A stretch of 64,000 nt of DNA, taken from Microbaculum marinum. Its GTDB lineage: Bacteria; Pseudomonadota; Alphaproteobacteria; Rhizobiales; Tepidamorphaceae. A program made the translations under genes and the position numbers. The stretch lies in the NCBI RefSeq assembly GCF_042646165.1, contig NZ_JBHRTC010000009.1, one strand, 5' to 3'. The notes under the pieces are model-generated. The model saw only the letters and a program-made list of their open reading frames with translations, was not told where the DNA came from and did no database searches. Below, piece after piece: positions 51,298-60,166 of this stretch (positions within the stretch are counted from its first letter, which is position 1; each line of letters starts with the position of its first letter).

Positions 51298-52269
51298 ATG
51301 ATCGGCCGGTCGATGGAAGCGCTCGTCCTGATGCTGGCAATCGCTGCAGCGGCGCTCTTCGCGTTCTTTGTCAGCGGCTTTGCGACGTGGCCGAACCTCT
51401 CCAACCTGGCCCAGAATTCCGCCTCGTTGATGATCCTGAGCTGCGGCATGGCGATGGTCATCATGACCCGCGGTCTGGACTTGTCCCAGATCGCGGTCAT
51501 GACTGCCGCGTCCACCGCCTTCGGCGTCCTTCTGACGGGCGGCCACGGTGTCGGTTCCGCTCTTGTCGCCGCGCTGGCTACGGCCGTCGTGCTGGGCATT
51601 CTGAACGGCTGGCTTGTCGCCTATTTCGAGATCCCGTCGCTGCTGGCGACGCTTGCCACGGCAATGCTGATCACCGGCGGTATCCGGTGGGGCCTCCTGC
51701 AAGGGGAGTTCCTCGTGCTCCTGCCGAAGGACGATCCGTTCATCGTGGCGATTTCCTCGGGCCGCATTCTCGGCGTTCCGCTCTCGGCGGTGATAGCGCT
51801 GGGCATTCTGGCCGTGACGGGTTTCATTCTGTCGCGGACAATCGTCGGGCGGACCATCTACTCGATGGGAGACAACATTGGCGCGGCGCGGCTGACCGGA
51901 TTGCCCGTTCGCGCCGTCACTCTGGTGACTTACGTGTTCGCAGCCATAGCCGCGCTGATCGCCGGTATCGTCGTCGCGAGTTCGAGCGGGGCAGTGGACT
52001 TCCGGACTGTCACGAACGGAACGCTGCTGTTTGAAGTCATCATGGTGGTGGTGCTCGGCGGCGTCAGCCTGCGCGGGGGACGCGGCAGCATTCTGTCGAT
52101 CATCGCGGGAGTCTTCCTCATAGCCGTTCTTCGAAACGGCATGACGCTGATGAACCTGTCCACCCAGCTTCAGGGTCTGATCATGGGGATGACGCTGATC
52201 ACCGCGATCGTCATCGACAATCACCGGAATCCGCGAGACCCCGAAACGGAGACTCAGGGAGATCTCTGA
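51298..52269 (+). CDS. Ribose-type ABC permease
   Basis: The 323-residue inner-membrane protein is of the RbsC/AraH class. GLDLSQIAVMTAAS at about residue 60 is the conserved element that in RbsC reads GGIDLSVG; here GG is replaced by RG. The coupling-region pattern (GDNIGAARLTGLPVRAVTLVTYV) and GGVSLRGGRGSILSIIAG near residue 255 are present. It is the first gene of the second sugar-type ABC operon, before the binding protein. The second permease of the system is the propeller fusion at 53405. Confidence 0.92.
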   Translation: MIGRSMEALVLMLAIAAAALFAFFVSGFATWPNLSNLAQNSASLMILSCGMAMVIMTRGLDLSQIAVMTAASTAFGVLLTGGHGVGSALVAALATAVVLGILNGWLVAYFEIPSLLATLATAMLITGGIRWGLLQGEFLVLLPKDDPFIVAISSGRILGVPLSAVIALGILAVTGFILSRTIVGRTIYSMGDNIGAARLTGLPVRAVTLVTYVFAAIAALIAGIVVASSSGAVDFRTVTNGTLLFEVIMVVVLGGVSLRGGRGSILSIIAGVFLIAVLRNGMTLMNLSTQLQGLIMGMTLITAIVIDNHRNPRDPETETQGDL

Positions 52270-52316
52270 TCACCACCGGAACCACAAGAACCGTACCGCA
52301 AAGGAGGAAAGTGCCA

Positions 52317-53306
52317 ATGATCCGACTGAAGAAAGCAGGCGCCCTTATGGGGGCAGCCCTGATCACCGCGCTGGTTGCGCTCGCACCAGGTAACCCGGCG
52401 CATGCCGCCGATGACCGGATGAAGGGAAAGAAGGTCATTTTCGTGCCGATCGCGATGGGCATCACCCTCACCGAGGGCTGGTCGCGACGCATGGCAGAGC
52501 AGGCTGAACTTTTCGGCATCGAGTACGAAGTCCGCGACGCCGCCTTCGACATGAAAGCAATGTCGGAGCTGTTCGCCGCAGCGATCAATGAGAAGCCCGA
52601 CCTGATCGTCGCCCATAATCCGACGGTCCAGCTCCTCGCCCGGCAGATCAAGAAGGCCGAGGACAGCGGCATCAAGGTCATGCAGCTCAACCTGAGCTCG
52701 CTGCAGAACTCGACCGCCTTCGTCGGGGCCGACTGGGACCGCATAGGTCGCGAAGTGGCCGAAGACATCGTGAAGCAGTGCGGCGAGGGCAGCGGCAAGT
52801 CGGGCAAGGTTGCCATCGTTCCCGGGCAGCTGACCGCTGCAGACAGCGTCATCATGAACGAAGCCGCGTTTGCCGTCTTCAAGGAGCATCCCGAAATCGA
52901 GGTTGTCTCGAACCAGGCATCCGACTGGGAGCCCGAGAAGGCCAGGCAGATCACCGCCACCGTGCTTCAGCAGCACCCGGACCTGTGCGCCGTATTCGGC
53001 CATTGGGGCGTGCACACGATCGGTGCCGGCAACGCGGTCAAGGATGCCGGCAAGCAGGACGACGTGCTTGTCTATGCGACAGGCGGCGGCAACCGGCTGA
53101 TCTGCAACAACATCGAGCAGGACGTCATCGATCGCTACTGGAGCTACAACGCCGACGGTCAGGGGCGCGACGCCGCGACGATGATGCGGGTGATCCTGCA
53201 GGGCGCCGAGCCGAAGGACGGCGAAATGCTTCGGGTGGACTCGCCCCTCATCGTCATCACCAAGGAAAACTACTCGCCGAGCATGTGCTGGGACATGCCC
53301 AGCTGA
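52317..53306 (+). CDS. Ribose-type ABC binding protein
   Basis: The protein has 329 residues from the ATG at 52317; AGGAGG lies nine bases before it, whereas a GTG at 52311 would be too close. The signal peptide (AGALMGAALITALVALAPGNPAHA) is cut before ADDRM. It is a Peripla_BP_4-type protein: MGITLTEGWSRRMAEQAELFGI, PDLIVAHNPTVQLLARQIKKAEDSGI, GKVAIVPGQLTAADSVIMNEAAF and LCAVFGHWGVHTIGAGNAVKDAG. The ligand is unknown. A perfect hairpin follows the gene. Confidence 0.93.
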   Translation: MIRLKKAGALMGAALITALVALAPGNPAHAADDRMKGKKVIFVPIAMGITLTEGWSRRMAEQAELFGIEYEVRDAAFDMKAMSELFAAAINEKPDLIVAHNPTVQLLARQIKKAEDSGIKVMQLNLSSLQNSTAFVGADWDRIGREVAEDIVKQCGEGSGKSGKVAIVPGQLTAADSVIMNEAAFAVFKEHPEIEVVSNQASDWEPEKARQITATVLQQHPDLCAVFGHWGVHTIGAGNAVKDAGKQDDVLVYATGGGNRLICNNIEQDVIDRYWSYNADGQGRDAATMMRVILQGAEPKDGEMLRVDSPLIVITKENYSPSMCWDMPS

Positions 53307-53350
53307 GTAACTGGCGCCTGCCGGGCCGCGCGACCGACGCGGCAATCCTC

Positions 53351-53378
53351 CGGCGGGAGGCATTCGAGCCTCCCGCCG
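53351..53378 (+). terminator. Perfect GC hairpin after binding-protein gene
   Basis: CGGCGGGAGGC and GCCTCCCGCCG form a perfect 11-base-pair stem with an ATTCGA loop, 44 bases after the stop. No T-run follows, so it is more likely an mRNA 3'-end stabiliser or partial stop within the operon. Confidence 0.55.
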
Positions 53379-53404
53379 TCACCTTGATGCACGGATAGTC
53401 CTAC

Positions 53405-55540
53405 ATGAGTTCGGCCGACGCACCCCAGTCGATCTCCGCCAGACCGCGTGTCAGCACCCCGCTGGCGGTCGTTTCGTTTCGCCGCATCGTCTCCGATCTG
53501 CTGAATCGGAACTGGATCGAAGGAGCCGTGCCGTTCGTCGCATTCTTCGGATTGCTGGCGATCTTGCTCCTGACCACCGACGGCTACTTCTCGCCGTCCA
53601 ATCTCGGTACCCTTGCCCGTTACTCCTCGGACGTCGCGATAGTCCTTCTGGCGATGCTGCTGGTGGTGGCAATCGGGGGCATCGACCTGTCGGTCGGCTC
53701 GAACTACGCAGTCTGCGTCCTCGCCTCTCTCTATCTGTTCCACATCGTCGAGTTGCCGACATGGCTGGTCCTGCCGCTGTCGGTGCTATGCGGTGCCGCG
53801 GTCGGTCTCCTGAACGGTTTCCTGACGGGCGTCCTGGGATGCGGGGCCCTGTTGGCGACGCTGGGGACGATGATCACATTCCGGGCCCTGTTCGTGATCG
53901 GTTCGCAGGCCTCCCTGGTCGAAATATCGACGTCGTTCCGAGGCGATGCGATCTGGGATTTCTTCGGGTTCGACGATCTCTTCGGCGTGCCCGTCAGCTT
54001 CTGGATCCTCGCGGTCGTTGCGATCGTCCTCCACCTGATGTTCCGCCATTCCCGGTTCGGCTGGCATATCCTGGCCGTGGGAGGCAACAGGAAGGCGGCG
54101 CGCCACGCCGGCGTCCCGATCAAACGCGTCATCCTGCTGACCTACGTGCTCGCCGGCGCGCTCGTCGGGCTCGCAGGCTTTCTCTATGCGGCTCGCGAGA
54201 ACAGTGCCGGCTCGGATACCGGTCTCGGGCTCGAGTTCTTCGTCCTGACGGGGCTGGTCGTCGGCCTCGGCGGCTTCGTGCCGGGCCGGGGCAGCGTCTT
54301 CAACGCCCTGATCGGTTTCGCGACGATCTACCTGTTGAGCAACTCGCTTCGCAATGCCGGCTTCCGCGGCGACTTCGTCCAGGCCGCGATGGGCCTGATC
54401 CTCGTGGCGGTGCTGGCGCTGGACACGAAGTACCGCAAGGAGCGCCATCGCCTGCTCGCCCGAGCCTATCTCGATCCGGCCAGACTGACCCTGGCGCCGG
54501 CGATGGATCTCGCGGACCTCGCCCCCGGCCGTGGTGCCAACAAGCTGGCCGATGCGACGATCCTGGCGGGCGGCCGGATCGACGGTCCGGAAGACGTCAT
54601 TCTCGACCGGGACGACAACCTGTACTGCGGCACGCGCGACGGCAGGATCATGCGGCTGCTTGCGCCGGACTACACACGGATCGAGACCTTCGCCAAGACC
54701 GGCGGCCGGCCGCTCGGCATGGCCTTTGACGCGGAGGACCGGCTGGTCGTCTGCATCGCGGGAATGGGGCTTTACCGGATTCCCGGCCCCAACCGGGTGG
54801 AACGCCTGGCCAGTCAGACGCGGCGGAGCTGGACGTCGCTGGAGGACGACCGGGCGATCAGGATGGCCGACGACCTCGACATCGCACCAGACGGGCGGAT
54901 CTTCTTCAGCGATGCGACCAAGCGCTACGAGATGGAGACCTGGGCGGTCGACCTACTCGAGGGCCGGCCGAACGGACGGCTGCTTTGTCACGATCCGCGA
55001 ACCGGCGCGACGACGACGGTCTGCGACCACCTGCATTTCCCGAACGGCGTCTGCGTCAGCCACGACGGTCGACGGCTCCTCGTCGTCAGCACGGCGCAAT
55101 GCTCCGTGATGAGCTTCGACCTGGACCGGCTCGATGAAGGACCGCGCGAGTTCATCACCGGGTTGCCCGGCTATCCCGACAACATCAACCGAGCGTCCGA
55201 CGGGGGATACTGGATCGCCCTTGCCGGCATGCGTTCGCCGGCGCTCGACCTTGCCATGCGGGAGCCAGGCCTGCGCCATCGCATGGCCAAGCGTGTGCCG
55301 CCGACCAACTGGCTTTTCGCCAATCTCAACATCGGCGGTGTCCTGAAATGCTCCGCCGATGGCAGGATCGAGGATTCCTACTGGGATGCGCCTGACGGGC
55401 CTCTCTACATGATCACGTCCATGCGCGAGCACCGTGGCGAGCTTTTTCTGGCCGGCGTGTCGAACGACAAGATCGGGCGCCTGAAGCTGCCGGGCGCCGA
55501 TAGCCGCTGGACCTCCAACGACAGCTACTGGCCGAGGTGA
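53405..55540 (+). CDS. ABC permease fused to strictosidine-synthase-like propeller
   Basis: The protein has 711 residues. Residues 1-345 are a full RbsC-type permease (VAIGGIDLSVGSN at 89-101, VGGNRKAARHAGVPIKR, GLGGFVPGRGSVFNALIGF). The cytoplasmic end (DTKYRKERHRLLARAYLD) runs without a stop into a six-bladed propeller of about residues 380-711. It resembles SMP-30 / strictosidine synthase / APMAP-type esterase-lactonases: GPEDVILDRDDNLYCGTRDG, DLDIAPDGRIFFSDAT, HFPNGVCVSHDG and LPGYPDNINRASDGGYWIAL. The Asn and Asp positions of the propeller metal site appear present. By permease topology the propeller should face the cytoplasm, where it could hydrolyse a lactone or ester as it enters. The continuous frame and normal codon use argue against a sequencing error. 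Confidence 0.92.
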   Translation: MSSADAPQSISARPRVSTPLAVVSFRRIVSDLLNRNWIEGAVPFVAFFGLLAILLLTTDGYFSPSNLGTLARYSSDVAIVLLAMLLVVAIGGIDLSVGSNYAVCVLASLYLFHIVELPTWLVLPLSVLCGAAVGLLNGFLTGVLGCGALLATLGTMITFRALFVIGSQASLVEISTSFRGDAIWDFFGFDDLFGVPVSFWILAVVAIVLHLMFRHSRFGWHILAVGGNRKAARHAGVPIKRVILLTYVLAGALVGLAGFLYAARENSAGSDTGLGLEFFVLTGLVVGLGGFVPGRGSVFNALIGFATIYLLSNSLRNAGFRGDFVQAAMGLILVAVLALDTKYRKERHRLLARAYLDPARLTLAPAMDLADLAPGRGANKLADATILAGGRIDGPEDVILDRDDNLYCGTRDGRIMRLLAPDYTRIETFAKTGGRPLGMAFDAEDRLVVCIAGMGLYRIPGPNRVERLASQTRRSWTSLEDDRAIRMADDLDIAPDGRIFFSDATKRYEMETWAVDLLEGRPNGRLLCHDPRTGATTTVCDHLHFPNGVCVSHDGRRLLVVSTAQCSVMSFDLDRLDEGPREFITGLPGYPDNINRASDGGYWIALAGMRSPALDLAMREPGLRHRMAKRVPPTNWLFANLNIGGVLKCSADGRIEDSYWDAPDGPLYMITSMREHRGELFLAGVSNDKIGRLKLPGADSRWTSNDSYWPR

Positions 55541-55544
55541 GGAC

Positions 55545-56591
55545 ATGTTCGGACGCCGTGCCGAAGCGCAGCCTTCGTTTCCGCTTCTCGACGGACCGCT
55601 TCGTCCGAATGACGCCCTGGAGGAGGCGGAGGCGATCCCGGTCGCGGAGCCGCACGACATGTGCATCGCTGCAGACGGCTCGTTGCTTGTGTCCAGTGGC
55701 GCCAGCCTGCTGAGGATGAACGATTGGGGGGACGGCGGCCCTGTCCGGGTCGCGGAGTTCGGCGGGGCCGTCACGGCGCTCGCCTGCCGCGACGACGGGC
55801 TGGCCGCCGTCGGGATCGAAGGGGAGGGGGTGAAAGTCCTGGATGCGGATTTTGCCGTCCACGACGGACTCTATGAAACGGACACGCGGCCGACCGGGAC
55901 GACCGCGCTCGTGTTCGCCTCGAATGGCGACCTCCTCGCCGCCGACGCGGGCCGCGACGGCGGCGCCTATCCCTATACGCGGGAGCTCTTCGCGGACAGC
56001 GGCGGCGGCCGGATTCTCCGGATCAGCGAGAACGGCACGACAACGACTGTCGCCTCGCAGCTGCGCTGCCCGCATGGAATGGTGGAGACCTCCGCCGGAT
56101 CGCTGGTGATCTCCGAATGCTGGGCCTCCGGACTGAGAACGACCGGTCCGGAAGCAGGCTTCAACGAACTGCCGGGAAATCCGGGGCGCATTCACAGGCG
56201 CCAGAGCGGGGGCTACCTACTCGCCTGCCTGTCGCGGCGTGATCCGCTGATCGACTTCATCCGCACCGAGGAGGCGTTCGCCGCGCGCATGATGGCGGAG
56301 ATCGAGCCCGAATACTGGGTCGCCCCGCGCCTCAGCGCACAGGCAGACTATCGCTACCCCGTCCAGTCTGGCGCCACCCGTCTGTTCGGCGAAACCAAGC
56401 CGTGGGCGCCGTCGCTCTCCTATGGCCTCGTGGTACTCCTCGACACCGACTTCCAGCCTGGAGCCAGCCTCCATTCCCGGGCCAACGGCACCCGCCACGG
56501 CATAACGACGGCGGTCGAGTGGCGGGGCGGTATCGTCGCGCTCAGCAGAGGCAGCGGCGAGTTGCTGCGCGTGAAGGGGGAACACCCATGA
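55545..56591 (+). CDS. SMP-30-like beta-propeller protein
   Basis: The 348-residue protein starts four bases after the fusion gene. Repeated propeller blades are visible: PHDMCIAADGSLLVSSG, TTALVFASNGDLLAADAGRDGG, GGGRILRISENGTTTTVASQLRCPHGMVETSAGSLVISE (split by normal blade turns) and a final HGITTAVEWRGGIVALSRGSG. It resembles the propeller half of the preceding fusion more than the lactonases at 25606-27578. A long insert (about 205-290) separates two blades. It lacks a signal peptide. It probably works with the fused propeller, as enzyme or as partner. Metal ligands are less clear than in the fusion, so it could be non-catalytic. Confidence 0.8.
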   Translation: MFGRRAEAQPSFPLLDGPLRPNDALEEAEAIPVAEPHDMCIAADGSLLVSSGASLLRMNDWGDGGPVRVAEFGGAVTALACRDDGLAAVGIEGEGVKVLDADFAVHDGLYETDTRPTGTTALVFASNGDLLAADAGRDGGAYPYTRELFADSGGGRILRISENGTTTTVASQLRCPHGMVETSAGSLVISECWASGLRTTGPEAGFNELPGNPGRIHRRQSGGYLLACLSRRDPLIDFIRTEEAFAARMMAEIEPEYWVAPRLSAQADYRYPVQSGATRLFGETKPWAPSLSYGLVVLLDTDFQPGASLHSRANGTRHGITTAVEWRGGIVALSRGSGELLRVKGEHP

Positions 56592-58087
56592 CGGATGCTC
56601 CGCTTCTGCTGATCAAGGGTGTCACCAAGCGGTATGGCGGCGTGGCGGCGATCGACAGCGTCGATTTCGATCTGAGGTCCGGCGAGGTCCACGCGCTGGT
56701 CGGCGAGAACGGCGCCGGCAAGTCTACGCTGTGCAAGATCGTCGCCGGCGTATTGAAGGACTATGAGGGCGAACTGCGAATCGACGGGGCGGCGGTCTCC
56801 ATGAAGACACCCCGGGATGCGTACGAAAAGGGCATCTCGATGGTGTTCCAGGAAACCAGTCTCGTGCCGCAGCTCACGGTTGCGCAGAATCTCGTTCTGG
56901 GCCGGGAAAAGACGTTCAACTCTGTGCGGGCGCTGAGAAACGAAGCGCGGCAGCTCTTGCGGTCGCTGAACTTCAACATCAATCCCGATACCCGGGCAGG
57001 CGCCTTGAATACCGCGCGTCGCCAGATGGTGGAGATCGCCCGGGCCGTCTACAACCAATCCCGGATCATAATCCTCGACGAGCCGACGGCGGCACTCACC
57101 CCGGAAGAAACGGACCACTTCTTCTTTCTCGTCAACGAGCTGCGCAGTCGCGGCGTGGCGATGATCTTCATTTCCCATGCTCTCGAGGAAGCGCTGACCC
57201 AGGCAGACAGGATCACGGTGCTGCGCAACGGCCACAAGATCATCACGGACCGCGCATCGAGCTTCGACAGGGAGACGCTTATCCGTCACATGATCGGCGA
57301 AAAGGGTGCAGAAGGTGAGCGCTTCATCGACAAGCCCAGGCCGGCACATCCCACACGCAAGCCGATCCTCAGGGTCGAGAACCTCAAATACGGCAACGTC
57401 GTCAACAACATCTCGTTTTCCGTCTATCCCGGAGAGGTGACGGGGATTGCGGGCCTCATCGGATCGGGGCGCAGCGAGACCGCCAAGGTGATCTTCGGGG
57501 AGTTCCGCCGCAACTTCGGTGGCGGGCGCATCCGTTTCGAGGGTCGCGAGATCCGCTACAAACGCCCTTCGGAGGCGGTGCGCGACGGCATCGCCTATGT
57601 CACCGAGGACCGGCAGATGGACGGCTTCTTCGAGACCATGAGCGCCACCCAGAACATCTCGCTCGGGTGGATCGCCAAGCATCCCAGGCGCAACTGGCTG
57701 CTCAAGACTCACACCATGAAGGCGCTGGCGAAGCAGTGGTTCGAGACGCTGTCGGTGCGCATGATCGGCGAGGACCAGAAGGTGCTGCGGCTGTCTGGCG
57801 GCAACCAGCAGAAGGTGGTCATCGCAAAATCGCTGGTCCAGGAGCCCCGGCTGATCATCTTCGACGAGCCGACGCGCGGCGTCGACGTCGGTGCGATTGC
57901 AGAGATCCGCAAGCTGATCCGCGACATCGCCGACGGTGGTGCCGGAGTGATCGTCATCTCTTCCTATCTGCCGGAAATCCTCGATGTATCCGACCGGATC
58001 CTCGTCGCCCGCGGCGGAACCATCGTCGCCGAGTTCTCGCGGGAGGATGCGACCTCGGAGAAGATCCTGCACGCCGCCATCCATTGA
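56588..58087 (+). CDS. Ribose-type ABC ATPase (double NBD)
   Basis: The 499-residue RbsA-like tandem ATPase starts at the ATG 56588, overlapping the propeller stop (ATGA). NBD1 has Walker A GENGAGKSTL, ARRQMVEIARAV in the signature position and Walker B IIILDEPTAALT. NBD2 has GLIGSGRSETAKV in place of Walker A, signature LSGGNQQKVVIA and Walker B LIIFDEPTRGVD. These are normal for sugar importers, in contrast to the more degenerate ATPase at 18839. It completes the importer with the two permeases and the binding protein of this operon. Confidence 0.95.
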   Translation: MTDAPLLLIKGVTKRYGGVAAIDSVDFDLRSGEVHALVGENGAGKSTLCKIVAGVLKDYEGELRIDGAAVSMKTPRDAYEKGISMVFQETSLVPQLTVAQNLVLGREKTFNSVRALRNEARQLLRSLNFNINPDTRAGALNTARRQMVEIARAVYNQSRIIILDEPTAALTPEETDHFFFLVNELRSRGVAMIFISHALEEALTQADRITVLRNGHKIITDRASSFDRETLIRHMIGEKGAEGERFIDKPRPAHPTRKPILRVENLKYGNVVNNISFSVYPGEVTGIAGLIGSGRSETAKVIFGEFRRNFGGGRIRFEGREIRYKRPSEAVRDGIAYVTEDRQMDGFFETMSATQNISLGWIAKHPRRNWLLKTHTMKALAKQWFETLSVRMIGEDQKVLRLSGGNQQKVVIAKSLVQEPRLIIFDEPTRGVDVGAIAEIRKLIRDIADGGAGVIVISSYLPEILDVSDRILVARGGTIVAEFSREDATSEKILHAAIH

Positions 58088-58141
58088 CGCGCGGCGCCGG
58101 GGACGGGTTGCAGGGAGCAGGCTGCGCCGTGTTGCTGTCAG

Positions 58142-60085
58142 CTACATCAGGGATGGCAGAAACAGGCTTATCTGCGGGAACAGGACGATCAGTCCTATCA
58201 GGATGACGAATGCGATCCAGAACGGAAAGACGCCGCGGAAGATCTCGTACATCGAGACGTCCTTGGCCATCGACGCGATCGCGAAGACGTTGACGCCGAT
58301 TGGCGGCGTGACCACGCCGAGTTCCACCATGATCACCACGATCACGCCGAACCAGATCGGATCGAAGCCTGCGTTCATCGCGATCGGAAAGAACAGGGGA
58401 ACCGTCAGCACGAGCGCCGGCAGGGCATTCATGAACATGCCGATGAACACATAGAAAAGCAGGATCGCGCCGATCAGTTCGTACTTCCCCAGGTCGAGCC
58501 CGATCACGAAGTTGGCGAGCTGCTGGGTCAACCCGCTGATCGCGATGAATCGGCTGAAGGCGGTGGCGAACATGAAGATGACGATGATGCCCGCCGACAG
58601 TCGCAGCGCCTGGCCGATCGACTCCGTGAACGACGTGAATCTCAGGCGGCCTGTGACGGTGGCGACGAGCAGAGCGCCGAATGCGCCGAGGCCTGCGGCC
58701 TCGTTGGGGGTGACGGCGCCGGAATAGATGCCGCCCAGCACAAGCATCATCAGGAGCACGACGGGCCAGATGGCAATGCTGGCCGACAAGCGGTCGTGCC
58801 AGCTGCTCCTCTCGCCGCGCGGCGCCAGCTCCGGATGGATCATGGCCCGTATGGTGATCAGAGAAATCAGGATCACGGTGAAGAGGATTCCGGGCAGGAT
58901 GCCCGCCATGAACAACTTGCCGATCGAGACCTCGGTGATCATGCCGTAGACGATGAAGGCTATGCTCGGCGGGATCATCACGCCGATCGTGGCCGCGCAG
59001 GCAATGGACGCGGTGGCGAGTTTCATGTCGTAGCCGTAGGTGCGCATCTGCGGCAACGCGATCGAGCCCATGCTGTAGACGCCCGACAGCGTATCCCCGA
59101 CCATGGACGAAAGTCCCGCGCAGGCCACCGTGCTGGCCGAGGCGAGGCCGCCGGGCAGGTGCCCGATCCACTGGTAGGCAGCTCGGTAGAGCCCCGCCGC
59201 GAAGCCCGTCGCCACGACGATCAGCCCCATCCAGATGAACAGCGGCACGACGCTCCAGATCTGGTCGCTGACGACGTCGATCGTGGTGGTGCCGAGGCTC
59301 GTGAGGCTGGCGGTCGGACTGATCAGAAGGCTGATGCCGACGAGCGCGGTAACCGCCATTGCCGCAGCAACATGGACGCCGAGGAATATGAAAAGGAAGC
59401 AGAGACCGATCGATACGATGCCGCGCGCCTCGCGGGAGATCGAGAACGGGAGAGCGTCGGGATAAAGCGACACGTAAAGTATTCCGGCGACCACGACGGC
59501 CCAGATACCCGCAACCATGGCCGACCGCAGATCGCGGGATGCGGCCACCGCGCCGAGGGCGCCCAGAAGGTTGGCAAACAGCGCGAGGGCGAACAGGGCA
59601 ACGAAGAAGGTGGCGGCCAGGACGAAAGGCCACTCGGGCAGTCCCAGCAGGCCGGTGACGATCGCGTTCTGGCGGAGGTACAGGACCTGCCCGAAGATCT
59701 GGACTGCCGTTACGATCATCGTGACCAGCGCCAGCATCAGGCCACCGGCGATCATCGGCTGGCGGATGAACTCGGGAAGGGCCCGCAGGACCAGGTCGAC
59801 ACGAATGTGGTTGCCCTCGACCTCGACGGTGGCGAGGGCCGAAAGCGTGACGATAATCGTCAGCAGGCCTGTCAGCTCCATGCCGCCCGGCACGACGATC
59901 GCGAACATGTTGCGGAGCACCACGTCGGCGACCGTTATCCCCATCGTCGCGACGAGTGCCAGGGCGCCGACGAACACGCAGGCGCGGGAGGGCCAGTAAA
60001 GCGCCCGGAGAAGGGCCTTCGCGGACGTATCGAGAAACGCTGGAAGTGTTGCGCCCATGGTCGCTGCTGCAGTCACCGGCCTCAC
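58142..60085 (-). CDS. TRAP transporter fused DctQM permease
   Basis: The 647-residue membrane protein contains the small DctQ part (about 1-190; ITVADVVLRNMFAIVVPGGMELTG is typical) joined to the 12-segment DctM part. DctM features include GTTTIDVVSDQIWSVVPLFIWMG, GDTLSGVYSMGSIALPQM, IMIPPSIAFIVYG-type sequence and GVVTPPIGVNVFAIASMAKD. The start is a GTG at 60085 after AGGAGG; an ATG nine codons later is possible. It imports an organic acid with sodium or proton symport and pairs with the DctP protein encoded just upstream. Confidence 0.93.
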   Translation of the reverse strand: MRPVTAAATMGATLPAFLDTSAKALLRALYWPSRACVFVGALALVATMGITVADVVLRNMFAIVVPGGMELTGLLTIIVTLSALATVEVEGNHIRVDLVLRALPEFIRQPMIAGGLMLALVTMIVTAVQIFGQVLYLRQNAIVTGLLGLPEWPFVLAATFFVALFALALFANLLGALGAVAASRDLRSAMVAGIWAVVVAGILYVSLYPDALPFSISREARGIVSIGLCFLFIFLGVHVAAAMAVTALVGISLLISPTASLTSLGTTTIDVVSDQIWSVVPLFIWMGLIVVATGFAAGLYRAAYQWIGHLPGGLASASTVACAGLSSMVGDTLSGVYSMGSIALPQMRTYGYDMKLATASIACAATIGVMIPPSIAFIVYGMITEVSIGKLFMAGILPGILFTVILISLITIRAMIHPELAPRGERSSWHDRLSASIAIWPVVLLMMLVLGGIYSGAVTPNEAAGLGAFGALLVATVTGRLRFTSFTESIGQALRLSAGIIVIFMFATAFSRFIAISGLTQQLANFVIGLDLGKYELIGAILLFYVFIGMFMNALPALVLTVPLFFPIAMNAGFDPIWFGVIVVIMVELGVVTPPIGVNVFAIASMAKDVSMYEIFRGVFPFWIAFVILIGLIVLFPQISLFLPSLM

Positions 60086-60122
60086 TCGTCGCTCCTCCTG
60101 TCCGCCGACATTGCAGAGAGAA

Positions 60123-60146
60123 GCGCCGGCGGTTTCCCGCCAGCGC
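60123..60146 (-). terminator. GC hairpin between dctP-like and dctQM-like genes
   Basis: On the minus strand GCGCTGGCGG pairs with CCGCCGGCGC (one wobble) around a GAAA tetraloop, 20 bases after the binding protein stop. It is followed by a pyrimidine-rich stretch but no T-run. Confidence 0.5.
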
Positions 60147-60166
60147 CATGAACGAATGCGATTCAG

